Of a stretch of 64,000 nt of DNA, positions 34,751 through 45,341 are shown piece after piece (positions within the stretch are counted from its first letter, which is position 1; each line of letters starts with the position of its first letter). The position numbers and the translations under genes were made by a program. Below the pieces are notes generated by a model. It had not been told where the DNA came from and searched no databases. It saw only the letters and a program-made list of their open reading frames with translations. Origin of the DNA: Amorphophallus konjac. Lineage: Eukaryota > Streptophyta > Magnoliopsida > Alismatales > Araceae. The stretch is taken from positions 157,128,331 to 157,192,330 of the forward strand of contig CM040118.1 in the NCBI GenBank assembly GCA_022559845.1. The letters are read 5' to 3'.

Positions 34751-35923
34751 TCGGTTTATTTTTTTTGAACGCTCAAAAAATGTAACGGTCTATCGTAAGA
34801 CCGCTTCAGTCTCTGACGCATCTCCATTAGACCGTCAGGTGATTAAGTTGTCTGTTTTTGAAAAATGTGAACCGACGCTGTGTGACGCGCCAAGTTCTGA
34901 CTGTTACATAAGTCAGACGCATCTGTCTTAGACCGTCAGATACTTTGAATCATTTGAGGAATGATAATGTCCTATTTTATGCTTAAATGATCATCATGCT
35001 TTCAATGCCTTATCTTATTAATGGAGTTCATATTTATGAATGGTTATGCCTCATTTTCATGCTTATGATTATTGTTGTTGGCTAAATCACTTTTTATGGA
35101 TGAAATCATGAGAATCATTAGTCACCATGCTTCGCCGTCCGCTGCACAAGTAAGTCAGGTATTGTATCTCGATCCCTTATCCTTTAATGCATTACTATAT
35201 GTTATCTATGATATATTATCTCAAGAACCGGCTGGTCATTCATGTGTTCTGGGATCTGATGTTCCCCTTAAACAAAAATGATGATGATCTCAGTACACAT
35301 GTTTAATCGTTGGATAGGCCGTTGGGTTGTAAAAGTTTGGGGACGATGGTTCTGTCTTGCACGCTGTGGTTGCAGACGGTGTCCTGAGCCTAGTTTCTCC
35401 GGTCTAGCAATACTATTCTCGAGTATCTTCCTATTTTATCCTTTCTTTGCATTTGTTTTGACGATTTCTTTATTTTAGCCCAGCATGCATCATGCGCATC
35501 TTTTGAACATTCATGAGCCTCATCTGTCCAGGTGTCTTAGTAATGATGAATAGCTATGTTCAATGATCTCGAATAAGGAGAGTCATTCCACTCTGAATTA
35601 GAAGGTTTCCTTCGGTCTGCTCGCTTGATCTAGTTAGCTGAAGACTCTTGTCTGGAGTTTAGTTAATTATCTTCTCCTTTCATTTGCTCCGACCGCTGGC
35701 CGTGTTTTCCTTTCCTTAGTTGTTAGTTCCTCCAGACATGCGTCGTTTGGTTGGCTATTTCCTTATGATTGGTCCGAAGTTTTCTTGTCGCTCATTGGTT
35801 GGAGAACGGGTGTCGTTTGCCTTAACGCCCGCTTTTCAGTCCACTCCGCGTCATCTCTACTTCATCTCTATGTTCCATTTCACTTTCGCTTCACCTCCGC
35901 TCGCGCCCCTGCAAAGAGGACGT
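34751..35923 (+). other. 3' UTR of Tat-like element B
   Basis: Non-coding. The right ~870 bp match the reverse complement of 63148-64000, the 3' UTR of element C. Inverted repeats lie at 34782-34850 and 34893-34945, and just left of the PMD exons at about 34165-34255, where GTAACGGTC is followed eight bases later by a perfect GACCGTTAC. Confidence 0.7.
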
Positions 35924-35937
35924 TAAGGAGGGGCATC
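35924..35937 (+). other. Polypurine tract of element B
   Basis: TAAGGAGGGGCATC directly before TGTTGACACCC; element C has the same tract in reverse at 63133-63147. Confidence 0.85.
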
Positions 35938-37685
35938 TGTTGACACCCGTTTTGTGACCAATAAGTTAGGTCATCTCCTTAGTCATTTTAAATGATGCTC
36001 CGAGTTGTTTATTCTTTATTGAGCCTTCTTGGTCAATTTGAAGTGTATTTCGTGGGTCATGTCTCCTTGGATTGGGCATGGTTCCTTGTCTCTTTCCGCT
36101 GGATGAAGCTTAGCAAACTTTCATTTCATTTTGCACTACATTATCTCTAACGGTCCTTTAATGCCGCGTTACAATCATAATAACGCATCCACCTTGGTCC
36201 GTTACATCATGTCAGAGTCTTTAAGACTTAGGCTTCTTTTCAAACTTATCCATTAGCCTATCTGTTGGGTGTGATGATTTATCGTGCAGCCGTTACAGTT
36301 ATTGTGACGGGTACATCCTGGACCGTTACATTCATCTAGAGTCCTGTGTTCGACGACTTCGCCCATTGATCTTATCTGTTTATGGATAAGGTTTTGTGAC
36401 GGTCAATCCCTAGAGCGTTACATACCTGTGGCGGTCTATCGTGCAGCCGTTACATCAAACAGAGAGTTCTAGCAGGACTGCTCTTTCTATGCTACTTCGT
36501 GGTCGAATTAAGAGTTTGATTCCTTGATTTCTCTTCCAAATATGATCCTCAGAACCTTCTGTTTGTTTCTATGGACTCTTGGGAGTATTATCTTCAAGAG
36601 TTTGCTATGAAACATCCTACTTTCTAGCTGGATTATCCTCTGCTCGACCTGAGAGTTTGAGCGTCTATAAATAGAACTCTTGACTTCATGGCTTGAGGGG
36701 GAGACATCTGGAGTTCGCATCGAAGTGCTGCCGCATCCTGGAGCTAGAACCAACCAAGGAGAGCTGCTTCCCACGTCCATCTGCTTCCACATTCCAGGGA
36801 GTATTGATTCCAAGGGTCTAGTTCAGTCAAAGTTGTCATCTTAGTGTCTTTTCCCTCTTCTAAGCATCACAACACTGTCCCTCTTCCTTTACCATGTTCT
36901 TGCATCTTCTGCATCCATTAAAACATCTTCCCATCTTTTAAAACGCCCCAAAGGGGTTAAAAAAAAATAACCTCCCCGGTATTTCCCTTTCCTTTTGCAT
37001 GTTCTTAAGTTTCTTTGATTTATTGATACTACTTTGTCCAAGGGCTAATCTGGGTTATTTTTCTTGTGTTCTACACTCTTTTGCAGGTTTACAGAGCCCA
37101 TAGCACGAGGCCCAAGCTTCCTGGCCGGCTGGAAAGCTTGGAGATCAAAGATTCCCAACTTCTATTCTGCAGAACCTCTGACGGTCTATCAGAGGCGCGT
37201 TAGCATCTTATAGCGGTCTATCGTGGGGCCGTCACACTTCCTGTGGCACATCAGTCTTCGACCGTTATATCTGACGGAGCTGTAGTTTCCTGATTGGTTT
37301 TCTCTCTCCCGTGGGCAGGTGCATCATCCTCCTATTCTAAGGTATTCATCAGGTCTTTGGCTTGTGTCTACCTTAGTGGCGATCACGTCTTTCCTTAGTT
37401 TGGGCATTAGCTTTTTCTCTCATCATATCTCCTCTCTATTTTGCTTATTCCACCTATACGGTGTGTTTTTTTTATTTCCTTGCTCCACGCCCCGGCGTGT
37501 GTTTTTCTTTATTTGCTTAGTTTAGTTTTGATTGAGATAGCATGCCCATGCTAGAGCTTGTGCTGGTTGCCTAGGTTCATGATTTACATGTCCATAGGTT
37601 GAGTGATTTCATCATTTGACTCATATCTTCATCATAGTTGGTATCACATCCATCTTGCAAAAGAAGGGACAAATTACAACCAACA
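35938..37685 (+). repeat. 3' LTR of Tat-like element B (1748 bp)
   Basis: Starts TGTTGACACCCGTTTTG and ends near ACCAACA, followed by ATGCT, which would be the right target duplication. It aligns by eye with LTRs A and C. Paired TAACGG/CCGTTA hairpins lie at about 36149-36215, 36285-36340, 36396-36455 and 37178-37270. The right end is inferred from LTR A and C, since the last ~90 bp are diverged. Confidence 0.83.
36664..36674 (+). promoter_or_regulatory. TATA box of LTR B
   Basis: TCTATAAATAG, as in LTRs A and C. Confidence 0.72.
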
Positions 37686-40134
37686 ATGCTGAATTCAGGT
37701 ATTGATTCTAAAACTTGAATTGTCATTCATCCAGCCTGCTATGGTGATGTTGCTCACTTGACAAGTATCAATGCTTGAAATTTGACTTGTTATCTTCCTA
37801 GCATGATGAGATGAACGTATCAAATTGTTTGAATGGCATTGCAAACTCTAAAGATTTTAATGATTATTGAACATCTTTCAATCTGAATTGCTTGAGGTCT
37901 TTTCAACTTGACTGAATATCTGGTATATCAAATGATGAGCAGTGAAAAGATGGATTGTGTCCACCTGGAAACTCTCACTATGCGTTAGTTGGTCTTTGGA
38001 TCAAGGTTCTCCGCCTCGTACTAGAACTCAGAAAAGTCAAATGGTTGATTTGTGATTGAGTCCTTGATCTGAGCTATTTCAATTAAAAGTTTGCTCCTGC
38101 TCTTATGATCCAAACAATTGGCTTGTGGATGTTTTCCCATTTCTAACCTGTGAAATGATCTTAAAAATCTGATTTTGAACAATTCTGAAAATTAGGTTGC
38201 ATTGCTTAATTTTGATCATCTAAGCACCCTTATTCATAAAGGCCATGTCATGAAAAATGTTTGTTGATTCATGAATAGAATGTGGATGATTTCAATGAGA
38301 ATTTGTCACACTTTGAAAATCAAAGCTCTCATCTTACTTTTGCATCCTGTCTTCCATTCTCATACAGTTATAGGTTGCATGCATCAGAATCTAATGCATT
38401 AGGTGCATTTAGTTGACTCAAATGAAAAAACTAAAAACTCACACTTCACACCCATGTTAAATTTTGCATTGCATTAGAACTCATGCATTAGTTCCATTCA
38501 GTTCATTCAATTGGTATCCATTTGATTGGTATCAGTTGCATGTTTACATTACATGTTGCATTCATTCCCTCTGTGTGCTTGCTTGCTAATTATATGTTAT
38601 TCACCCCCATCCCTTGACATTTCTATGGCCTTATGTCTTCTTGATAAATAATGCTACATTTGAGTTATTATTAGAGTGTTTCATGTCGTACACTCTAGGG
38701 GAGTTTATATTTCATAAGTGCATCTATTTAGGGGGAGTTGCACTGTTATGTATTCATGATATTTTCGGTATACATGCTGAATCAAATTCGCACACTTCAT
38801 GCACAAAATGTGAAAATAAGTGTTAAAGATAAGGATATATGAATTTCTTTTCAACACTCTCGAGATGTTAAACTTGCTGCAAGTATGTTGAAGAGACAGT
38901 TGAGGAAAAAGTTACCTACCTATCTTTGTTGAAAAATCTGAAATGAAAATGAAAGGCAGAGCAATGCTCAGTCTCACCGAGTAAATTGGGCATATGTCAC
39001 CTAAGACGTGATGTGGTTCATTTCTGAAAAGTGTTGACTAAAGTACCTCTACTCAAAATGAGGTGAAATGGTTCAGTATTTTGAGTAACTGGAGATTCTG
39101 GCATGAGCTCCATGCGTGTACTCGCGTAAAAAGAAATTATTTGAACCTGATCATTCTTAGAAAAAGTCTATTTATCTATGTAAAATTGTTGAGGTACAGC
39201 GAAGCCTCCAATATGCTGTTCTCAAAATTGAAGTGCAGTCTGTAAAATATCTCCTTGTGTTAATCTAGAAATATGAATATCCATATTGCAACTATCGCTT
39301 TTCATGTTATTCACTTACATATCTATAAATTTGATTTATTATGTATTCATAAAATTGATTGACTACTTTAGTAATTACATGAATCGCCTATATGATTGCA
39401 CAATCTCCCATGTGCTACACATGTGCATTCCGGTTGTCATGACTCTCTTGCATCTTTCTTATACCCATTCCCCTCTTATATAAGTACGGGGGAGTTGAGT
39501 TGCATGTACATATATACGTATTTGTTTGCTTGTACATCTCAAATGGCATCAGTTGCATGTGTTGCATTTCATGCATTTCAAACCAAAATAGAAAAATTAG
39601 AAATTTTGAAAATCAAAGAAAATCTTTTTGATATGTTCTCCTGCTCTTGCTTGCTGTGAAAATATGACATGGGTTCTAGATTTTGAATGCTATCCTGCTG
39701 GACACCTCATCTTATGAACATCTTCCTCCACTGGCTCATATCCTTGAGGCCAATCATTACCTTCAATTGGTATCAATACATGCTTGACTGAATTTGCTTT
39801 AGATGGTATCATATTGATGTGTAAGAATAATCACCAATTGGTCTCCTCTGATTGGACTCATATTGATTTGTTAGTCCATGATTTGATGTTGCTTCATCTG
39901 CATTCTGAGCCATTGCTGTTTCATAGAGGGTGAAAGATTTGCTCTTGCTTTGTTGGCTTCTTCAAGATTGTTTGATAATGTTGTTGTGGGAGATAGAGTT
40001 GCATTATCCCACTTTTTGATTATGTCAAAGGGGGAAAAAATTTGATGATTGTGTGTGATAGAGGGAGAAGAATATATGTGCCATTATGTTGTATCATCAT
40101 TAAGTTTGTCATCATCACTAAGTTTGTCATCGTC
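37686..40134 (+). mobile_element. 3' non-coding region of a SIRE-like Ty1/copia element
   Basis: No ORF. The sequence is T-rich, with repeated GGGGGAGTTG-type purine clusters (about 38696, 38728, 39488) and a stretch near 39995-40060 (GATTATGTCAAAGGGGGA) that resembles the end of SIRE/Maximus-type copia elements. The upstream coding part was presumably displaced when element B inserted at 37685/37686. Family assignment is from remembered motifs. Confidence 0.55.
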
Positions 40135-40148
40135 AAAAAGGGGGGGAT
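40135..40148 (+). other. Polypurine tract of the copia element
   Basis: AAAAAGGGGGGGAT immediately before TGTTAGG. Confidence 0.75.
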
Positions 40149-40421
40149 TGTTAGGTTATGGTTTTGATGATTGTTAGTGTTATAGTTTTGATGATAACTA
40201 AACTTAATGTGTGATTGAGTGCTGATAACTAAACTTATGGTTGATTGCACATGTTCTTGTTGACTGTGTACATTCATGTTTAAATATGATTGAGATGGCG
40301 AATGGCAACGGTACATGGTCTTGATTCTTGCTTGATTGAATTGGTTTTATAAGAGGCAAGAGGTTTCATAACCTCTTTAATGTGAACAAGCATAGTATTA
40401 ACCCTGACTATCTTGCATGCA

Positions 40422-40505
40422 GGATCAAATTCATGGCAGTCACCTGGTGAACCAAACGTATGGATCAAACTCATGGTAGTCACCTGGTGAACCAAACGTG
40501 TGGAT
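40422..40505. repeat. 39-bp direct duplication in the copia LTR
   Basis: The phrase GGATCAAA.TCATGG.AGTCACCTGGTGAACC occurs twice in tandem with two or three differences. Confidence 0.85.
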
Positions 40506-41177
40506 AAGCACCCTGCTCCTCTACAATCCAAAACAGGTGGTATATGTCATGTACTGTCAAGAACCATTGGTAAGGCTCTTACCCTGTTATACACTCCTTG
40601 TTATTGAGTGTTCCATGAGGTTATTTCATGTATAATTTACCTGGGATGATTGAGTTTTATCTCTTGATTCTTAGCCCAGAACTTGATCCTTACCTCAGAA
40701 CATGTGTGTTTCAAAGTGTCGATATGCACCTAGTTCATGAGATTTCTAGCCCTTGCAAAACCCACCATCGTGTGCCCTCGCACGTGGATCGACCTGCACG
40801 CTCTTGACTTATGGACATGTTTCCTTGGGCTAACACTTTATTTTTGCAGGTATGGGTCATTTCGGTCGACCAACACACCGTGACCGGTCGACCAGAATTG
40901 CCAGAAACGAAAAGATGAAATTTTTACAAGTTTCGGTCGACTGCCACTATAGGGCCGGTCGATCGATTTTTCCAGAGATGAAAAATCAACCGACTGTAAA
41001 ATTTCAGTCGACCGACCCAGTGCTTCCGATCGACCGCCAGCCCCGAGGCCCCCTTTTGTTGACTTTTGTTTCAAGCTCGAGGAGAGGTCTTTCTTCCTAT
41101 TTGTTTAATCCCAATGACCCCAATTACACCATGATTTGTGGATCTGGTCTGGGGCTTGTCTATGGACCATTCAAAGG

Positions 41178-41186
41178 CTATAAAAC
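41178..41186 (+). promoter_or_regulatory. TATA box of the copia LTR
   Basis: CTATAAAAC in the context AAAGGCTATAAAACAT, about 1 kb into the LTR. Confidence 0.65.
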
Positions 41187-41855
41187 ATATCATTTGGAGT
41201 CATAAACCCTAACAATCTAAGAGGGCTTCAAGTGAGATCAAGAGGAGGCTATCCAAGTGAAGAAGAAGAAGGGTACTGTAGCCGTGAACAGTACTCCGTG
41301 CAGCAAGTGTTCTTCATCCATTCTCAACCCATTGAAGGTATATCTGAAGCCAACCTCATCCAAGGAAGAGAAGAGCCAAGCAAGCAAGCAAGGATTCCAA
41401 GAAGAGTGCCTAAGGGAGAAAGAAGAGAAGCCAAGCAAGCAAGAAAGGAGAGAAGCCAAGCAAGCACGGATTGAAGCTCCGATCAAGTGAAGATACGTTC
41501 AAGATCTGTAACATTCATTCAAGGGGAATCCAAAACAGGAGTTTTCTAAACTAAGCCTCATTGTCTTTATGTTTTGGGTGTTGTAATTGTGTTCATCATA
41601 AACTGCAAGCTCTTGTGTGTGTGTGGATCGTTGTTGGATCCGTGGTCGTGTGTGTGTGGATCGTTGTTGGATCCGTGGTCGTGTGTGTGTGTGTCGTATT
41701 TGATTCGTATGTGTGCATGGATCTTCCTACATCTGCATTTGTGTGTGTGTCGATCTTTTAGATCCGTTCTATCTCGTGTGTGCGGATTGCTGCACTTGTG
41801 GCAGTGGGTGTTTGTGTTGGTGATCCACTTGTTAGATTGTGTTAGAGACCTCGTC

Positions 41856-41858
<3 letters not shown>

Positions 41859-41950
<92 letters not shown>
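41859..41950. repeat. (GT)n microsatellite, about 46 units
   Basis: An uninterrupted GT run in the transcribed part of the copia LTR. Open frames of Val-Cys or Thr-His repeats here are artefacts. Two copies of a 31-bp GGATCGTTGTTGGATCC-containing unit precede it at 41613-41684. Confidence 0.98.
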
Positions 41951-41951
<1 letters not shown>

Positions 41952-42429
41952 GGGGCGCGTCCCCGTGTGTGTGTGCAGGCGTCGTCCTGCATGTGTGGTT
42001 GGAGCGTCATCTCCGTTTGGGGATTTATCCCCGAGTGAAGTCTCACCGGGTTTGGTGAGGGGTGGACGTAGGATTGCCGTCGTTGCATCCGAACCACCTT
42101 AAAAATCACTGTGCATCGTGTTTTGAATTGTGTGGTTTGATCCTTTTCTTCTACCTCCAGTCTACGTGAGTGTTAGTGTAATTGCGATTCTGGGTTTATC
42201 TACGTATATCTTGCATAATCTCTATCTCATCATATAAAGTTTGATAAATCTAATTTGTGTACAAATAGTTTTGAATCTCTTAACTAGCATTCTATCACAT
42301 ATTTTAAAAAGGCCAAATGTTTTCGTAAAATTTGTAAACACCCAATTCACCCCCCTCTTGGGTGTCATTGATCGCGGGACTTCATAGATAACTGAAAAAT
42401 GAACAACTTTCATGAAGAGAGTAAGATGA

Positions 42430-42434
42430 AAAGA
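42430..42434. repeat. TSD AAAGA, left of W1
   Basis: Matches 44569-44573 exactly. Confidence 0.85.
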
Positions 42435-44568
42435 TGGTGAGGACACCAGAGCACGAGTACGGCTCGACTCAGCGAGCCGTCGGTACTGGACCCGCAGCTC
42501 GACTCGGTCGACACCGACCTCTTTGTGGCTGGGTGACAGTCTGGAGTCGCCACCGGAAGAGTGATGTTTCAGTACTTATTTTTATACATATTTGTATGGT
42601 ATACGTATTTGGACATATTTGGTGTGTATTTAGCATATATTTGGATTGTATTTGGTTTGTATTGTCTTGAGTTTTTATATTGGGTCCATGGTAGAATAAT
42701 TGACCATGTATTTGTATTTTTATTTATTTTAGTCCAAGGGGAATTAATTTGGTCCATGGGATGAGAATAAACCAAGCCCCTTATGTTGACAATTAAGGAG
42801 GGGCGCCACCTCTTTTGTCTTTTATGGGGTGATTATTTTAATCCCCCTTGTCCCCCATTTCCCTAATATGCCCCTTTGACCAAGTGTATTAGGAGTCATT
42901 TGGCTAGGTCTAGGGTTTGATTATATATACTCTCTTGTTGCATTTGGACAAATTTAATGAAGAAATATATTGCTAATTGCATTTGGGCGCACCTCCCCCC
43001 CTCTCTCCTTGTTCTTGGTGTTCTTCCCCGTTCTTCCCAATTTCTTCTTCAGATCTGATCTACATCTTCCATCTCCCTCAAATTTCTTCTTCTTATCTTC
43101 TTCCTCTATCATCTGTGATCATTCACCGCCGCCGCCGCCGCCGCCGCCGTTCGTGCTGCCATTGAGCCACCACAAGCCGGTCATCATCTTGCTACCCCAA
43201 AACTCGGAGTTACAGGACAGCATCTCGGTGAAAGGTCTGGTACGGAAGATCCGACCGTTGGATCGTGACGAAACTTTGAGGGTAGGCTTCACCCATCATA
43301 GGCCATTTCCAATTTAATCTTGAGCTTGATCAGAAACCGTTTGCCCTATTTCCCAGCCACCTCTTCTTCTTCCCCAAAGTTTGCCTGTGTGCAGATCTGA
43401 GGGATAGATCTTCGTAGCCGATTTTTTCACCCCCTCAAATGTTGTCCAAAGTTTACAAAAAGACTATGTGCATCACCATAACCCTCCCCTCTACCCACCA
43501 TAAAAATCCCAGGTCCTAACTCATTCATTTGATCCCTGTTCAAAGCCCTTGATCAGGAAGTTCAAGTTATGTCCTGTCTATTCTGTAATTCGGGATAGAG
43601 TGTTCAGTAAACTAGCAGTCATTTTAATTTTCATTCCAGCCGTTGGATGAAGCTGTAATTCCAGTATGTCGTAGGATTTTGAGTCCTATTTCCAACGGTA
43701 CCCTTTGTGTCCCGATCCGACGTCGGAGTTGGGCGTACCAGTCGATCTCGTCGTAGCGCACAGATCTGGCCAGAAGCTGAGCTACGGGACAACCTTGGGA
43801 AACAAATCCCAAGAAACCGCCCGCCTCCACTCCGGTGATCGCCGCTCCCGGGGATCGACCCGGGACACTCAAGGAACGCCCCCGCCAGTCGCTGTAGCCC
43901 GGAGCCACCCCGGACGTCACCGTACCAGCAGCGGGTCCCACATGCTGTTCTGTGGGCCTGAGTGAATCCAACTGAACCGACCGACCGCATCCGCCCGAGC
44001 GCCACAAACTGCTGCCCGTCAACCCAAGATTGGTGCTCTCGGACCCCACGTGTTGCCTATTACCTCCCTGCGTGGAGTGGGCTGTAGAGTTAATTCTATA
44101 ATTTAATAATTATTGTTGTACTGGGAGTTCCGGATCTCAGCCGGGAAGTCTTCCCATGCCCCGAGCATGGAGGTACACTCGCCTCCCCCTTTTGTCCTAT
44201 TTGCTTAGCTAGTATCCATTCTAGAATGCCGCTACATGTGCGTTAGTTTATTTCCTAGCTAAATAAATTAATCACCGCTGCGAGTTGTGAGTGCGAGACC
44301 CGTCCCGTGACTCGTTCTGAGCACGAGAGTGAGCCGACCACCCGAGTCTCAAAGCCGATTTCTCAACCGTGAAGATCGTCATGTTTCCCTCGTTGGGGAC
44401 GACCATGGGTTTAGTGCTTCTTGTTTGGGGCATGATCGCCTCTTCTGGAGCTCGTTCGGTGCCGCGTTGTAGTGTTGTTGCTGGTCGCGTCGTCTTATTA
44501 GTCGAGTCGTCCTTTAGAGTCTAAGGTCGCAACCCGTCCGAGTCGAGTCCCGTAGTCGCCCCGCATCA
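42435..44568 (+). mobile_element. Solo LTR W1 (2134 bp)
   Basis: Starts TGGTGAGGACACC and ends CCCGCATCA, flanked by AAAGA on both sides with no internal region. It shares ordered blocks with W2-W4: a promoter region followed by AATTTAATGAAGA, a GC-rich CCG stretch (about 43127-43149, a trinucleotide run), CTGCCCGTCAACCCAAGAT near 44011, CCTCCCTGCGTGGAGTGG near 44068, CCGGGAGT, and GAGACCCGTCCCGTGACTCG near 44295. Orientation follows W3-W4. Confidence 0.85.
42918..42930 (+). promoter_or_regulatory. TATA box of W1
   Basis: TGATTATATATAC, followed about 35 bp later by the conserved AATGAAGA. Confidence 0.6.
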
Positions 44569-44573
44569 AAAGA
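44569..44573. repeat. TSD AAAGA, right of W1
   Basis: Pairs with 42430-42434. Confidence 0.85.
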
Positions 44574-45012
44574 TGATTAGAAGAGAGAGAAAATAGGGCT
44601 AGAACAGAGACAAACATTGGGACTTAAAAACGGTGGAGAACTGGGTAATGGCATAGAAGAAGCAATCGTAGAGCTTTGAAAGATGAACAACTTTGATGAA
44701 GGGCACATAATGAATAGAGGAATAGATGGGGATGAAAAGAGACCATTTTTCAAGACTACGCAGCGAAAGGGGCCGAATGCTTGAGGGAAGTCGACCTAAG
44801 TGGGCCGTAACTTGACTTGGAAGGCCGGAAGGTGATAAGATAGACTCCAGGGCTCTAAGAAATCATGATCTCCAAAATTCAAAGGCTAGGAAACAATGAA
44901 ATGGGCTCGAAATCCATCCAAGGAAGACTCCAAAATAATGGATAATTTGGGACATCAAAAATGATGAATAAGAGAAATGACGCAACTTTTGGGCTAAAAA
45001 TGGGTGTCAACA

Positions 45013-45200
45013 GGGGCGTGTCTGAGACAAGCAATCGGGTGTCGAGGGCACTATTACGACTGAAGGAGATGAGCATCGTGAGACCTCGATGGTCGTGCTC
45101 GGGGCACGTCTGAGACTGGCAGTCGGGTGCCAGGGGCACCATTGTGAATGAAGGAGGTGGGCGCTGTGAGACCTCAATGGTCGCGCCCGGGGCGCATTCA
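45013..45200. repeat. 88-bp tandem repeat, two copies plus a start
   Basis: GGGGC(G/A)(T/C)GTCTGAGAC begins at 45013 and 45101, and a third GGGGCG at 45189. It is unrelated in sequence to the other 88-bp array at 28508. Confidence 0.85.
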
Positions 45201-45341
45201 TAGAGGCAGGGGTTTGACACTTCATCCTACGTCGAGACTCGTGAAGTATGCCCCTTGTTCAGGTTACTGCATTAAGGGCATGCTTATCGAGGTAACACCA
45301 GGGTGGTGCACGATCATCGAGGTAAGGGCCAGGTATGGTGT
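45201..45341. other. Short non-coding segment before W2
   Basis: No ORF. Its last five bases, GGTGT (45337-45341), are the left target duplication of W2. Confidence 0.7.

Larger units (their letters stand above)
40149..42384 (+). repeat. Copia 3' LTR (right end approximate)
   Basis: Starts TGTTAGGTTATGG and has a TATA box at 41178. It ends with the AATTCACCCCCCTCTTGGGTGTCA type of tail seen at the U5 end of many plant copia LTRs. The exact end could be 42367 or 42384. Inside are a 39-bp direct duplication, CGGTCGACC motifs at 40862-41035 and a long GT run. Confidence 0.65.
42385..45012 (-). repeat. Tat-like LTR remnant interrupted by W1
   Basis: Outside W1, the pieces 42385-42434 and 44574-45012 end in GGGTGTCAACA, preceded by ATGACGCAACTTTTGGGC. 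That resembles the right ends of LTR A and LTR C. The rest is too diverged to align by eye, and the left edge is unclear. Confidence 0.45.

Noticed and set aside
29385..37685. The LTR at 29385 and LTR B as the two LTRs of one element carrying the PMD gene
   Set aside because: Both begin TGTTGAC but the sequences diverge at once, and LTR B matches A and C instead.
41567..42109. ORFs of 154 and 180 codons across the GT run
   Set aside because: Pure Val-Cys or Thr-His repeats from a microsatellite.
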